From Candidatus Lernaella stagnicola (lineage in GTDB: Bacteria > Lernaellota > Lernaellaia > Lernaellales > Lernaellaceae), in contig JAVCCK010000010.1 of NCBI GenBank assembly GCA_030765525.1, positions 496,001-560,000 on the forward strand: 64,000 nucleotides of DNA, given 5' to 3'. The stretch's first letter is position 1. Each line of letters starts with the position of its first letter. The notes beneath the pieces were generated by a model. That model saw only the letters and a list, made by a program, of their open reading frames with translations. It made no database searches and was not told where the DNA came from. This document shows, piece by piece, positions 41,721-50,340 of the stretch. The position numbers were made by a program, and so were the translations under genes.

Positions 41721-43907
41721 TCAACGGGCCGGTAAAACGTCTACGACGGCCGGCGTGTAATCGTCGTGGACTACTTCGACGAGCACCGCGCCCGTCGGCG
41801 CTTCGGCGAAGTCGACGGATGCTTCGCCGAACTCATCGGTGATCGCCTCGCATGGCTGGCAGGAGCCACCGGTAACGGTGACCGCCGCATCCGCGACTAC
41901 CTCCCCGGTATTGTCGCTGGTGACCGTCAGCGCCAAGGTGGTGGCCGTCGGCCACGCGGCCGCCACGCGCATCACATGCAGATACACCTGCCGTGACCCG
42001 AGCAGCGTACGGTACTTGATACCCGTGGCGTCCAGGTACGGCTTCCACGGGTCGACAGAGCCCGGCTTCACCAATTCCATGCCGTGGTCGCTGGTCACGA
42101 TGAACACCGTGCGGTCGTAGACGCCCGCGTTGCGATAGGCGTCCATGACCTGCCCGATCTTGTCATCGAGCAAAAACAGGTCGTCGCGCACCGCCGCCGA
42201 GTGGGGGCCGTACTGCTCGCCGTGTTTGTCGGTGATGTAGAACGAGGCGTAGGTCAATTTGGGAACGTCGTGGGTCGGGTCGACGAGGGTTGCCTTAATT
42301 TGCCACGGTACCGAAAAGTCGGCCAGGTAGTAGATTTCCTCGTCAAACGCGCGCGCGTCGGGCAGCAGCAGCGAGACGACTTGCATCAGCGGGTAGAAAC
42401 CGTAGTCGGCGCCCAGGAAGGTCAGTTCGTTGACGCACGAGGTGTAGGCGCTTTGCTGCCACGCCCCGGGCCGGAGCAGGTCCCAATCGCCGAAGCTGCG
42501 ATGCACGGCGTCGTACAGCGACTCCACACCGCGCTCGTCTTCGAAAAAGAGCAGGTAGAAATCGACCGCGATCTGCGGGTCGTGCAGGATCTCGTCGAGC
42601 CGATCGGTAAACCAGCCGAACGAGAAAAATTCGTCCAGGTCCGGTCGGTAGACGTCGTTGTTGAGCATACCGTGGTGGCCTTGATACGTGCCGGTGCCCA
42701 GCGATGTGTGACCCGGCAGCGACATGCTCGGCCAACCCACCAGCGCGCCGCCCTTGTAGAACGAACCGTTTTCGATCAACTCGAAAAAGTTCGGCAGGTC
42801 CAACCCGCCGCCGCCTTGGTTTTCGTAGTGGTAGTAAAGTTCGTTGGGCGCCAGGCCGTCGAACAGGAAAATCACCGCGTAATCGGCCAGGCCCTGCACG
42901 CTCGGGTCGGTCATCACCTCGGCCAGCGCCTGCCCGTCTTGCCAGGTGAGAAAGTTGTTCGTGACACGGTGTCCGCGTTCGTCCACGCCCGTGGTGGTAT
43001 CCGCGCCCAGCAGCGCCAGCACGGTCGGCGCGATATCCACCTGGCGCGCGTAGTTGTCGACGAGCACGCCCGGATTCACGCCCGCCCCGGCCAGCAGCAA
43101 GGTCGAGCGCGCTTGCATCAAACCCAGGTTGCCGTGGGTGCCGCCGCCGCCGGCGTGCGAAGCATGCACGTCAAAAGCGATGTCCGGCCCGTGCGGCGAG
43201 TCGAAAATCTGCGCAATGCGTTCCAGCGCGTTGGGATACACGGCCAGGTCATCGGGCATCCAGCCGACTCGCGGGTCGTCGGGGTCGTAGCCGTGCTCGG
43301 GCAGTTGAATCCCCTCCGGGTTTTCCAGCAGAGCCAGCTCCGCGTCGTAACCCGCGCCGGTCATCGGATCGGTGTAAGGGAAGGGGTCCGGGCCGATTTG
43401 GTTTTCGACTGTAATTTCCGGGCCCTTGGCGCCGATGGTGCGCGAGAAACTCAACTCGCCGTCGGCGTGCCAGACGGTGTACAAGTCTGCCGCCGGGTCA
43501 TACGCCGCGACCCATTTGACACTTGTGCTTTGCAGCAGCGCGTCTTTGGCCGCCAGGCCCGTTTCCCATTCGTAGGAGTTGAGACCCTGATCGCCGAGGG
43601 GCCGGTATTCGTTCATGTCCAGCGGGCCGAGATCCTCGCCCACCGCCCAATACGGGGTGGTGTCGTCGTCATCATTATCGTTGTCGTTGTCGTCGTTATC
43701 GTTGTCGTCGTCATCATTGTCGTCATTATTATCGTCGTTGTCGTCATTGTTATTGTCGTCATCATTGTCGTCGTCGTCACCAATAGCGTCGCCGTCATCG
43801 AATTCGTCATCGTTTTCATCGTTTGATTGACAGGCGGAAAGCCCGAAAAGGATCAGCGCGGCACAGAGAACAAGCAGCCAGAATATTGCGTTTCGTTTTC
43901 GTGGCAC
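41721..43907 (-). CDS. Phosphodiesterase-fold lipoprotein with an apparently permuted core
   Basis: 728 residues from GTG with AAGGAG seven bases upstream. Lipobox LSAC (Cys26); Asp/Asn tract (30-82) ending DDDTTPYW. Alkaline phosphatase superfamily motifs appear in unusual order: first H258 in GGGTHGNLG and DIAPTVLALLG (about 291-301), which usually close the domain; then metal Asp D350 in FLFDGLAPNELYY, nucleophile S396 in SMSLPGHTSLGTG, D560/H569 in ITDKHGEQYGPHS and D607-H608 in VTSDHGME. A C-terminal Ig/carboxypeptidase-regulatory-like domain (about 655-728) follows. Family members hydrolyse phosphodiesters or pyrophosphates. Anchored in the envelope by inference. Confidence 0.8.
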   Translation of the reverse strand: MPRKRNAIFWLLVLCAALILFGLSACQSNDENDDEFDDGDAIGDDDDNDDDNNNDDNDDNNDDNDDDDNDNDDNDNDNDDDDTTPYWAVGEDLGPLDMNEYRPLGDQGLNSYEWETGLAAKDALLQSTSVKWVAAYDPAADLYTVWHADGELSFSRTIGAKGPEITVENQIGPDPFPYTDPMTGAGYDAELALLENPEGIQLPEHGYDPDDPRVGWMPDDLAVYPNALERIAQIFDSPHGPDIAFDVHASHAGGGGTHGNLGLMQARSTLLLAGAGVNPGVLVDNYARQVDIAPTVLALLGADTTTGVDERGHRVTNNFLTWQDGQALAEVMTDPSVQGLADYAVIFLFDGLAPNELYYHYENQGGGGLDLPNFFELIENGSFYKGGALVGWPSMSLPGHTSLGTGTYQGHHGMLNNDVYRPDLDEFFSFGWFTDRLDEILHDPQIAVDFYLLFFEDERGVESLYDAVHRSFGDWDLLRPGAWQQSAYTSCVNELTFLGADYGFYPLMQVVSLLLPDARAFDEEIYYLADFSVPWQIKATLVDPTHDVPKLTYASFYITDKHGEQYGPHSAAVRDDLFLLDDKIGQVMDAYRNAGVYDRTVFIVTSDHGMELVKPGSVDPWKPYLDATGIKYRTLLGSRQVYLHVMRVAAAWPTATTLALTVTSDNTGEVVADAAVTVTGGSCQPCEAITDEFGEASVDFAEAPTGAVLVEVVHDDYTPAVVDVLPAR

Positions 43908-43956
43908 GGTACGACTCCTTGTGGGCCCTGTGTTCGTTTCGCGCTTGCCGAGCCCG

Positions 43957-45555
43957 CTACAACGCCTTGTCGATGAACTTGTGGTAGGCGGACATCCAAT
44001 AGGAAATCAGGTAGTCCACTCCGGGATTGACGATGTCCGGGCGATCCTGCCCCCACTCGGTAAAGCGGAACGGATTGCGTTGATACAGAAAATCCGTCGA
44101 GCATTGCTGCTGAACGCCGAAGGCCTCCTGCGCTTGGTAATTGACCCCGCCCATCAACTCTTCCAGGAACGGATACTCTTCCATCAAGTCGTGTAGGAAA
44201 ACCGACAGCGGGTCCAACTCATAGCTGCCCGGGTCGCGCTCCGGCAGGTAGTAACGAGCCAGCGGCGCGTCGCGGAATTCCGTGATGTCCTGCAGCAATT
44301 GCTCGGCATAGGGATCATCCTTCGCCTCCGGCGTGTAATCGCCCTGCGACATGAACACGGCGTTGTAAAACGCGTTATGCGAAAGCCGCGTGAAGGTGTG
44401 CACCTGCGTTTCAAACACGTTGAGGAAGAAGGCGTAGTCCTCGGCGCTGAAGTACACTTTGCCGAGCCGCAGCAGGTTGTACCAGAGCTCGTGACTCAAA
44501 CAGTTTCCGTAGTACTGGGCGTAGCGGTTCATGAACGTGATGCTGAGCACGTGCAGCGTCAGGTGATGGTCGTTGCGCAGCCACTTCTGCAATTCGGCTT
44601 TGTACCGCGCCTCGCCGGTGATGTGATACGCCATCAAGATCCACGCCACGCGCATCGGGCCTTCCACATGAGGGGCCGAATCGGTGGGGGCGTGTTCTTC
44701 GTCGAGAATCCACCAGTTTTGCTCCAGCAGGGTGTCGAACAGCGTGGTCACGTCGTCGCGAATCATCTCGCGCATATCTTCGTCATCGACCAGGTCGTAG
44801 GCCGCCGTCATGCCGAACATCCAACCGTTGTACATGTCGCGGCTGGTTTCGCCCCACCACCACCTGCCCGCGTTGGGACCCGTCTCGTGGTGATGGCAGC
44901 GGCTCTGCGCCGGGTCGTCGCACCAAGCGTCGCTCGGGTAGATCAACGGATCCTGCTCCGCCCAGTATCGAGCGATGAAACCCGGCGTTTCCGTAACGTG
45001 CAGATTGCCCGACAAATACTCGGCGATGCGCACCGCTGTCGCCTTGACCGCCGGATCACCGGTGATGTGGTAGCGCATGGCCTGGCTGCCCAAATACAGC
45101 CCGGTCCATTCGCAGCTATCGCCCCAGTCGTGGTAACCGGCGACTTCCGCGCGTGTTTCATCGGTAAACACCACACCGATGGTGCCGCCGTAATAAGGCT
45201 GGTGGTAATCGACGTGCCATTGGTCGTATTCCTCGGCCTTGGTTCGCAGCGCGCCCGCTGCAACGGTTTCGTCGTAGTCGGCCGGTTCGACGGCCGCCTG
45301 CGGCCAGGGAGCAACCCAGTCATCGGCGAGCGGAGTAGTGTCGTCGTCGTCATTGTCGTCGTCGTCATTGTCGTCGTCATCGTCGTCATCGTCGTCGTCG
45401 TTGTTGTCATCGTCATCGTCGTTGTCATTGTCGTCGTCGTCGTCGCCGGTGTCGTCGTCGGCCGACGCATCGTCGTCGTCGTCGTCGCCGCAAGCTGCAA
45501 CAACGAAAAGAAGAGACAAAACGATCAAAAATATCCACGCGGCGCGTTTAAACAT
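43957..45555 (-). CDS. Lipoprotein with acidic tether and alpha-barrel-like domain
   Basis: 532 residues; ATG with AAAGGGG five bases upstream. Lipobox VVAAC (Cys22) followed directly by an Asp/Asn tract of about 65 residues ending DDDTTPLAD. The rest is mostly helical, rich in Trp and Tyr: WGDSCEWTGLYLGSQAMRYH, GRWWWGETSRDMYNGWMFG, GPMRVAWILMAYHITGEARY and HVLSITFMNRYAQYYGN. These paired helices resemble an (alpha/alpha)6 barrel of glycosidases or lyases. Clear catalytic acids are not identified; DWGDSCEW and DEEHAP are candidates. I do not recognise the exact family. Upstream of the phosphodiesterase gene by about 50 bases. Confidence 0.6.
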   Translation of the reverse strand: MFKRAAWIFLIVLSLLFVVAACGDDDDDDASADDDTGDDDDDNDNDDDDDNNDDDDDDDDDDNDDDDNDDDDTTPLADDWVAPWPQAAVEPADYDETVAAGALRTKAEEYDQWHVDYHQPYYGGTIGVVFTDETRAEVAGYHDWGDSCEWTGLYLGSQAMRYHITGDPAVKATAVRIAEYLSGNLHVTETPGFIARYWAEQDPLIYPSDAWCDDPAQSRCHHHETGPNAGRWWWGETSRDMYNGWMFGMTAAYDLVDDEDMREMIRDDVTTLFDTLLEQNWWILDEEHAPTDSAPHVEGPMRVAWILMAYHITGEARYKAELQKWLRNDHHLTLHVLSITFMNRYAQYYGNCLSHELWYNLLRLGKVYFSAEDYAFFLNVFETQVHTFTRLSHNAFYNAVFMSQGDYTPEAKDDPYAEQLLQDITEFRDAPLARYYLPERDPGSYELDPLSVFLHDLMEEYPFLEELMGGVNYQAQEAFGVQQQCSTDFLYQRNPFRFTEWGQDRPDIVNPGVDYLISYWMSAYHKFIDKAL

Positions 45556-45724
45556 GACTACCCCTTTCGCTTCGCGGATCATGATTATAAGCGCGATTGA
45601 CCTTCGTGCCAATTCGCCGCCGCAAGCGGCTTGTAGCGAAAAGACCGCGCGGCGCGCGTTGCCACGCGCTGGGGTTATTGCTACCGTATCTTGATTTTTA
45701 CATTCGAAGAGAGGGAGGACGCAC

Positions 45725-46525
45725 GTGGTTCAAGTGGATGTTTTCTGGAGTTACGCGTTGGGCGCGAGTATGGCCTCGGCGGCTTTTCGGCAGCTTGAAC
45801 CGGTCGAAAAGCCCAGCACGTCGCCGTTTTTCGTAAAAAACCTGTTGTATCTATCGTGCCTGTTCGCGCCGTCGGGCATTTACTTGCTGTGGAACTTCCC
45901 GGGTTGGGAGACGATGTTCGTCTTCGACCGCAACCTGTGGGGATGGCTGGTGGCGGCTTTCGCCATCACCAACGTGACACAGGGGATACTCGGCTTCTAT
46001 GTGAGCTACTGGCTGCTGCGTCGCGGGCGCGTATACCTAGCCAACCTGCAGTGGGTGCTTGGCTACTTCTGCATGTTCTTTATTTTGGTGCACGGTTGGG
46101 ACGGCACCGGTTTTCGCCGCTTCTTGTACGGCGGGACCATCGATCAATGGCGCGCCGGGGTTGAGATCCCAATGTATAAGTTCCTCTGGTCGGACGTAGC
46201 GCTGACCCTCTATGGGATGGGCTTGATCCTGCTGCCGGTGTTGTTTTGGATCATCGCGCGCTGGCTGCGCGAAGGCTATACTCTGGCCGGCGAAGCGCTG
46301 GCGGAAAAGAAACTGCCGAACGCCGACGAGATCATCAAGCGCTTCTTGTTTTCGGTGTTGGTGCTGACCTTGGGCGCGGCGATTGTCGCGTCGATCCTGA
46401 TTCACCTGCTGGGTTGGTTGTGGGGCTTCGTCGCGTTTATTCCGTTGGCGTTCGTTGTGCTGTTCCGACGCGACGGACTGGTACACAAGCAGATTGCGGC
46501 GCTGACGGTCGATCCGCGCGTCTAA
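45725..46525 (+). CDS. Polytopic membrane protein of unknown function
   Basis: 266 residues, GTG start with GAGGGAGG upstream. About seven membrane helices: VDVFWSYALGASMASAAF, LLYLSCLFAPSGIYLLW, LWGWLVAAFAITNVTQGILG, WVLGYFCMFFILVHGW, ALTLYGMGLILLPVLFW, and two more near the C-terminus. A loop has FRRFLYGGTIDQWRAGVEI. Charged residues between helices are few. No domain is recognised; no signal of transporter family motifs. Divergent from a lipoprotein gene, followed by a gene remnant and mtnA. Confidence 0.55.
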   Translation: MVQVDVFWSYALGASMASAAFRQLEPVEKPSTSPFFVKNLLYLSCLFAPSGIYLLWNFPGWETMFVFDRNLWGWLVAAFAITNVTQGILGFYVSYWLLRRGRVYLANLQWVLGYFCMFFILVHGWDGTGFRRFLYGGTIDQWRAGVEIPMYKFLWSDVALTLYGMGLILLPVLFWIIARWLREGYTLAGEALAEKKLPNADEIIKRFLFSVLVLTLGAAIVASILIHLLGWLWGFVAFIPLAFVVLFRRDGLVHKQIAALTVDPRV

Positions 46526-46599
46526 ACCGCCCGAAACAAGCGATCGTAACCTCCATTTGAATAGGGAAGCGTGCTGAACATCGCCCGTATGCGCCCGGC

Positions 46600-46770
46600 T
46601 TGCTCGACCTGCCGCCCTATGTTGGCGACGACCGGCTGTTTGGCGTGGCGTGGGGCGACCGGATTGTCTTGTTGCGCGACGGCGAATTCTTTCACTGGTC
46701 GGCTCCGGTCGAAGGCAACAGCGCGCTCGTGGACGGCATCGATCTTATCAGCATCAACCCGGCTTCTTGA
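46600..46770 (+). pseudogene. Short coding-like remnant upstream of mtnA
   Basis: From a TTG at 46600 the frame reads 56 protein-like codons, including PPYVGDDRLFGVAWGDR, GEFFHWSAPVEG and DGIDLISINPAS, and ends in TGA. Composition is typical of a folded globular protein, yet the in-frame sequence upstream (back to a stop at 46558) has no ATG/GTG start and no ribosome site. Likely the 3' remnant of a decayed gene or a very short protein. Not recognised. Confidence 0.4.
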
Positions 46771-46827
46771 CACCACCGGTCGCGGGCCGCTATGCAATCG
46801 AAGGTACACTTGCAACGCGGAGGCGCC

Positions 46828-47862
46828 ATGAATTTCGACACCGTCCGCTTCGACAACGAAGCCGTGATATTAATTGACCAGCGAAAACTGCCCGCCGAGG
46901 AAACCTACCTGCGGCTGGAAACGCCCGAAGCTGTAGCCGCGGCCATCACCGACATGGTCGTGCGCGGCGCGCCCGCCATCGGCGACACCGCCGCCTACGG
47001 CTTGGCTCTGGGTGCGTTGCAGGCCGAGGACGACACCTTCGACACCCGCTGGCGCGAGATGACCGCCTTCATGGACGCGGCGCGCCCCACGGCCGTCAAC
47101 CTGCGTTGGGCGGTCGTTCGTATGGATCGACTCTACCAGGCGAAAAAGAGTGAGGGGCTTGCCGCCGTGCGCGAGGCGCTGGTGATCGAGGCCCACAAGA
47201 TATGGGAAGAGGACGTCGAATCCTGCAAGCAGATGGGCGCGAACGGCGCCGAACTAATCGCGCCCGGCACGCGTATCCTGACCCACTGCAACGCGGGCGC
47301 GTTGGCCACCGGCGGCTACGGCACGGCCCTGGGCGTGATTCGCGCCGCCCACGCCGCGGGCAACATCACCATGGTCTACGCCGACGAAACGCGCCCCTTC
47401 CTCCAAGGCGCGCGCCTGACGGCCTGGGAATTGGCCGCCGACGATATCCCCGTCACGGTGATCTCCGACAACATGGCCGGGCACTTGATGGCGCGGGGTG
47501 AAATCGACGCGGCGGTCGTGGGCTCGGACCGCATCGCGGCCAACGGCGACATCGCCAACAAGATCGGCACCTACATGGTCGCGGTGCTCTGCCACCGCCA
47601 CGGCCTGCCCTTTTACGTGGCTGCGCCCCTTTCGACGATCGACCGCGACTGCCCCTCCGGCGCGGAAATACCCATCGAAGAACGGCCCGACCGCGAGGTG
47701 ACGCACGTGTTCGACCAAGTGCGCATCACGCCGCCGGGCGTAGCGGTGCGCAACCCGGCCTTCGACGTTACGCCCGCCGAACTGGTCACGGCCATCGTCA
47801 CCGAAAAGGGCGTGGCGTATCCGCCTTACCCGGAGTCGATTGCCGCGTTATTTGAGAAGTGA
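46828..47862 (+). CDS. mtnA: S-methyl-5-thioribose-1-phosphate isomerase
   Basis: 344 residues; ATG with GCGGAGG upstream. Converts methylthioribose-1-phosphate to methylthioribulose-1-phosphate in methionine salvage. Signatures: VVRGAPAIGDTAAYGLALG, C154 in LTHCNAGALATGGYGTALG, ADETRPFLQGARLTAWEL and D234 in VGSDRIAANGDIANKIGTY; Cys and Asp are the catalytic pair. Homology to eIF2B subunits is expected for the family. No other salvage genes nearby. Stop codon lies one base from the convergent B12-radical SAM gene. Confidence 0.93.
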   Translation: MNFDTVRFDNEAVILIDQRKLPAEETYLRLETPEAVAAAITDMVVRGAPAIGDTAAYGLALGALQAEDDTFDTRWREMTAFMDAARPTAVNLRWAVVRMDRLYQAKKSEGLAAVREALVIEAHKIWEEDVESCKQMGANGAELIAPGTRILTHCNAGALATGGYGTALGVIRAAHAAGNITMVYADETRPFLQGARLTAWELAADDIPVTVISDNMAGHLMARGEIDAAVVGSDRIAANGDIANKIGTYMVAVLCHRHGLPFYVAAPLSTIDRDCPSGAEIPIEERPDREVTHVFDQVRITPPGVAVRNPAFDVTPAELVTAIVTEKGVAYPPYPESIAALFEK

Positions 47863-47863
47863 G

Positions 47864-49312
47864 TTAGCTGACGTCCATCCACTTTTGGAACAGCCATTTT
47901 TCCGGCATGAGGCGGAAGAAGCGCCGGGCCAGCCGCCAACGCGCCACCGGGCGGTAGAGCCGCGCCGCGAGGCAGTACCAGGGCTTGGTGTCGTACACCT
48001 GCAATTTGCGATCGACGAAAATACTGGCGAAGTACGCGCCGGACAGCATGCGGCGGTGTGCCGCGTCGATCCAAGGCACGGCCAGCCGACCGTCGTGCAA
48101 ACCCGCCCAGCCGTCGAGACGCGCGGGCGGTTGATAGCCCAGGGTTCGGGAGCGCTCGAATAACACGGTGCCTGGATACGGCGCGTAGAGGTAAAACGGA
48201 CTGACCAGGGCGCGAGGGTTTTCCGCCAGCAGGCGCAGCATGAGGTCGAAACCCGCCGCCAGGTCGTCCTTGGTTTCGCCCGGCATGCCGCCCAGAAAAT
48301 TGTACCACGCGGTGATGCCGCGCCGCGCCAGGCGGCGATTGAGGCGCAGCACTTGCTCGGGGCGTAGTTGCTTGTTGACCTCTTTCAGCAGCCGTTCCGA
48401 GCCCGATTCCACGCCCATGTCCAACCGCACGCAGCCGCTGCGGGCCAACAGGTCCAGTTCGTCGTCGGTAAAACCGTCAAGCATCGCCACCTCGGCGCCC
48501 TGCACTTGGTACCGGAACGGCGCGCCCTCCCTAACCAGCCCCTCGGCCAGCTCGATCGCCCGCGCCTTCTTACCGAAAAAGTTATCGTCGACGATCGATA
48601 GATGCGCCAGATGCGGACGATCGCGGCGCAGGCGGCGCCACCGCTCGAGCACGACGTCCGCCGCTTCGCCCCGCCAGCGGCGATGGTGAAAAACGGCGTT
48701 GTAGCAATACGCGCAACCCATCGGGCAGCCGCGGCTTGTCTCGACGTAGGTCGCCGCGCGGCCCTCGATGAAAAAGTGATCGCCGCCGGGCGGCAGGTCC
48801 AGATCGACATCAGGCATCGCCGCCAGATCCACGAAGGGACGCTCGGGTTCGTGCGTGACGTTTTCACCGTCGCGGTAGCTGAGTCCCGCAATGCCTTCCG
48901 GGCCGCGCTGGGCGGCGAGGGCTTCGGCCAATTCCGCGAGGCTCTGTTCGCCTTCGCCGCGCACGACGATATCGACGGTGGGTTCCGCCAGCACCTGCTC
49001 GGGAAACAACGTGGCGTGAATGCCGCCCCACACCACCGGGGTCGACGGCGCGAGTTTCTTAGCAAGACGCGCGGCGGCCAGCGCGTGGTTGAGCTGACTG
49101 CCGGTCACCGAGGTGAGGCCGACAAACAGCGGGCGTCGTGCCAGCGCCTCGCGCAATTCGAGCCGCCAGTCGCGGGGTAGCCGTTGGTCGACGATGCGCA
49201 CTTCGTGATCGCGGCCGGCCAAGCGCACGGCGGCCAGTAGCGACAGCGGCGGCGTCGGCCGCGACTTACCGGCGTCGAAAATATTGGTCATTGGCTGCAC
49301 GAGGATGATCAA
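47864..49312 (-). CDS. B12-binding-domain radical SAM protein
   Basis: 482 residues; TTG start with a GGGGG purine run in front. N-terminal 150 residues match a cobalamin-binding domain (PPLSLLAAVRLAGRDHEV, VWGGIHATLFPEQVL, DIVVRGEGEQSLAELAEAL). Radical SAM core has SRGCPMGCAYCYNAVF (C-x3-C-x2-C), DDNFFGKKARAIELAEGL, DMGVESGSERLLKEVNK and NFLGGMPGETKDDLAAGF. This class does methylations or ring contractions of unactivated carbons; related groups act on hopanoids, lipids and bacteriochlorophyll. Substrate unknown. The C-terminal 90 residues are Trp/Arg-rich. Confidence 0.85.
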   Translation of the reverse strand: MIILVQPMTNIFDAGKSRPTPPLSLLAAVRLAGRDHEVRIVDQRLPRDWRLELREALARRPLFVGLTSVTGSQLNHALAAARLAKKLAPSTPVVWGGIHATLFPEQVLAEPTVDIVVRGEGEQSLAELAEALAAQRGPEGIAGLSYRDGENVTHEPERPFVDLAAMPDVDLDLPPGGDHFFIEGRAATYVETSRGCPMGCAYCYNAVFHHRRWRGEAADVVLERWRRLRRDRPHLAHLSIVDDNFFGKKARAIELAEGLVREGAPFRYQVQGAEVAMLDGFTDDELDLLARSGCVRLDMGVESGSERLLKEVNKQLRPEQVLRLNRRLARRGITAWYNFLGGMPGETKDDLAAGFDLMLRLLAENPRALVSPFYLYAPYPGTVLFERSRTLGYQPPARLDGWAGLHDGRLAVPWIDAAHRRMLSGAYFASIFVDRKLQVYDTKPWYCLAARLYRPVARWRLARRFFRLMPEKWLFQKWMDVS

Positions 49313-49535
49313 AAGCTTCCCCCTGACGCGCGCCCAGCGTAATGTCTTTGTGCGAAGGGGTCCAGTCGGCGAATCACCGGGACGGCGCCCCGGACCGGCC
49401 CGGATCGGAACGGGACAAGCAAAATCTCATCATGCAGTGTGGATCGGCGGACAACCGGTTGGTGACCACCCGCTTGCTTTCTTTCCTATTTTGCTACCGC
49501 GACACGCCGGACGAAAATCGATTCACTATCGCGCT

Positions 49536-50147
49536 CTACGCCTTCTCGATCCACCCGTTCACGCCCTTCTCCAACAGCGCCAGACCTTCGTCGCCCATTG
49601 CCGCGAGGTCGGCTCGGCAATCGCCATCGTACCATTCGCGCATGACCGCGCCGATCACGCCCATCACGGCGGCGGCCAAATAATACGCATGCCGCTCGGT
49701 GCGCTTGTTCGGGGCCGTGCCCAGCAAGAGGGCTTCCTTGATCAAAGCCCGCCAATCCTCGTCGAACTGATCGCCTTTGGCGATCAACGCCGGCGAATTC
49801 CGGATAATGCGCTGCTGCCGCAAGTGTTCTTCGCGTCCTTCCATGTACAACCGCGCCATTTCCATACAGGCGCGACGCAGCCGATCAAACGGCGCTTCGC
49901 CCGGGCGCTGGTCGCGCAGCAACTCGCGAAAGTGATCCAGGTGCAGGTCTTGGTGGGGAAACAGCACCAAAGCCTTCGTAGCGAAATAGCGGAAAAAAGT
50001 GCGCCGCGATACGTCGGCGGCCGCGGCGATTTCGCCTACTGTCGTCGCTTCGTACCCTTGCCGATCAAAAAGGACCATCGCAGCTTCGATCAGGGCCTGC
50101 CGCGTCTTGGCTTTCTTTCGTTGACGGAGGGGCATTGTCATTTCCAT
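49536..50147 (-). CDS. TetR-family transcriptional regulator
   Basis: 203 residues. N-terminal helix-turn-helix: RQALIEAAMVLFDRQGYEATTVGEIAAAADVSRRTFFRYFATKALVL, fully typical. The C-terminal ligand-binding domain is divergent, with a helix KEALLLGTAPNKRTERHAYYLAAAVMGVIGA. The best start lies at 50147 (ATG), with two ATGs two and four codons further as alternatives; ribosome site is weak. An inverted repeat and a perfect TATAAT box lie directly upstream, so autoregulation is likely. No divergent partner gene exists; target genes lie elsewhere. Confidence 0.85.
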   Translation of the reverse strand: MEMTMPLRQRKKAKTRQALIEAAMVLFDRQGYEATTVGEIAAAADVSRRTFFRYFATKALVLFPHQDLHLDHFRELLRDQRPGEAPFDRLRRACMEMARLYMEGREEHLRQQRIIRNSPALIAKGDQFDEDWRALIKEALLLGTAPNKRTERHAYYLAAAVMGVIGAVMREWYDGDCRADLAAMGDEGLALLEKGVNGWIEKA

Positions 50148-50167
50148 GGGTATTATTTTGAAATAGA

Positions 50168-50199
50168 TGTCACAGAGTGTCAAATAACGCCCTGTGACA
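50168..50199. promoter_or_regulatory. Probable operator of the TetR regulator
   Basis: Perfect 8-bp inverted repeat TGTCACAG (50168-50175) / CTGTGACA (50192-50199) with 16 bases between. It lies between the predicted transcription start (about 50212) and the start codon at 50147, right for a repressor blocking its own transcription. Confidence 0.55.
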
Positions 50200-50218
50200 A
50201 AGGCGAACATTTGTTGAA

Positions 50219-50247
50219 ATTATACTTTAAATTGTACGACTTGTCTC
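50219..50247 (-). promoter_or_regulatory. Promoter for the tetR-like gene
   Basis: On the minus strand the -10 box is a perfect TATAAT (complement of 50219-50224), 17 bases from GAGACA (complement of 50242-50247), which matches four of six -35 positions. Confidence 0.55.
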
Positions 50248-50290
50248 ATTCGCGGGTTCAGTGGCTATCGCCGAAGCACAAGAGACGGCC

Positions 50291-50311
50291 GCCCGCATCA
50301 TCCATGCGGGC
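50291..50311 (-). terminator. Stem-loop downstream of proBA
   Basis: Perfect 8-bp GCCCGCAT/ATGCGGGC stem with a five-base loop, 30 bases past the proA stop. No T-run follows, so termination is uncertain. Confidence 0.35.
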
Positions 50312-50340
50312 CGGGCGAACAACACGGCCGCAGGGCGGGA

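Noticed and set aside
40289-41842. 517-codon plus-strand open frame
   Set aside because: Antisense of ispH-ubiA; composition rich in His/Arg/Gln as expected from a shadow frame in GC-rich DNA.
42084-45600. Long plus-strand open frames with poly-Val/Ile stretches opposite the Asp-rich lipoprotein genes
   Set aside because: They are the reverse complement of GAC/GAT/AAC-rich tracts (giving GTC/ATC/GTT codons). The real genes on the minus strand have ribosome sites, lipoboxes and domains.
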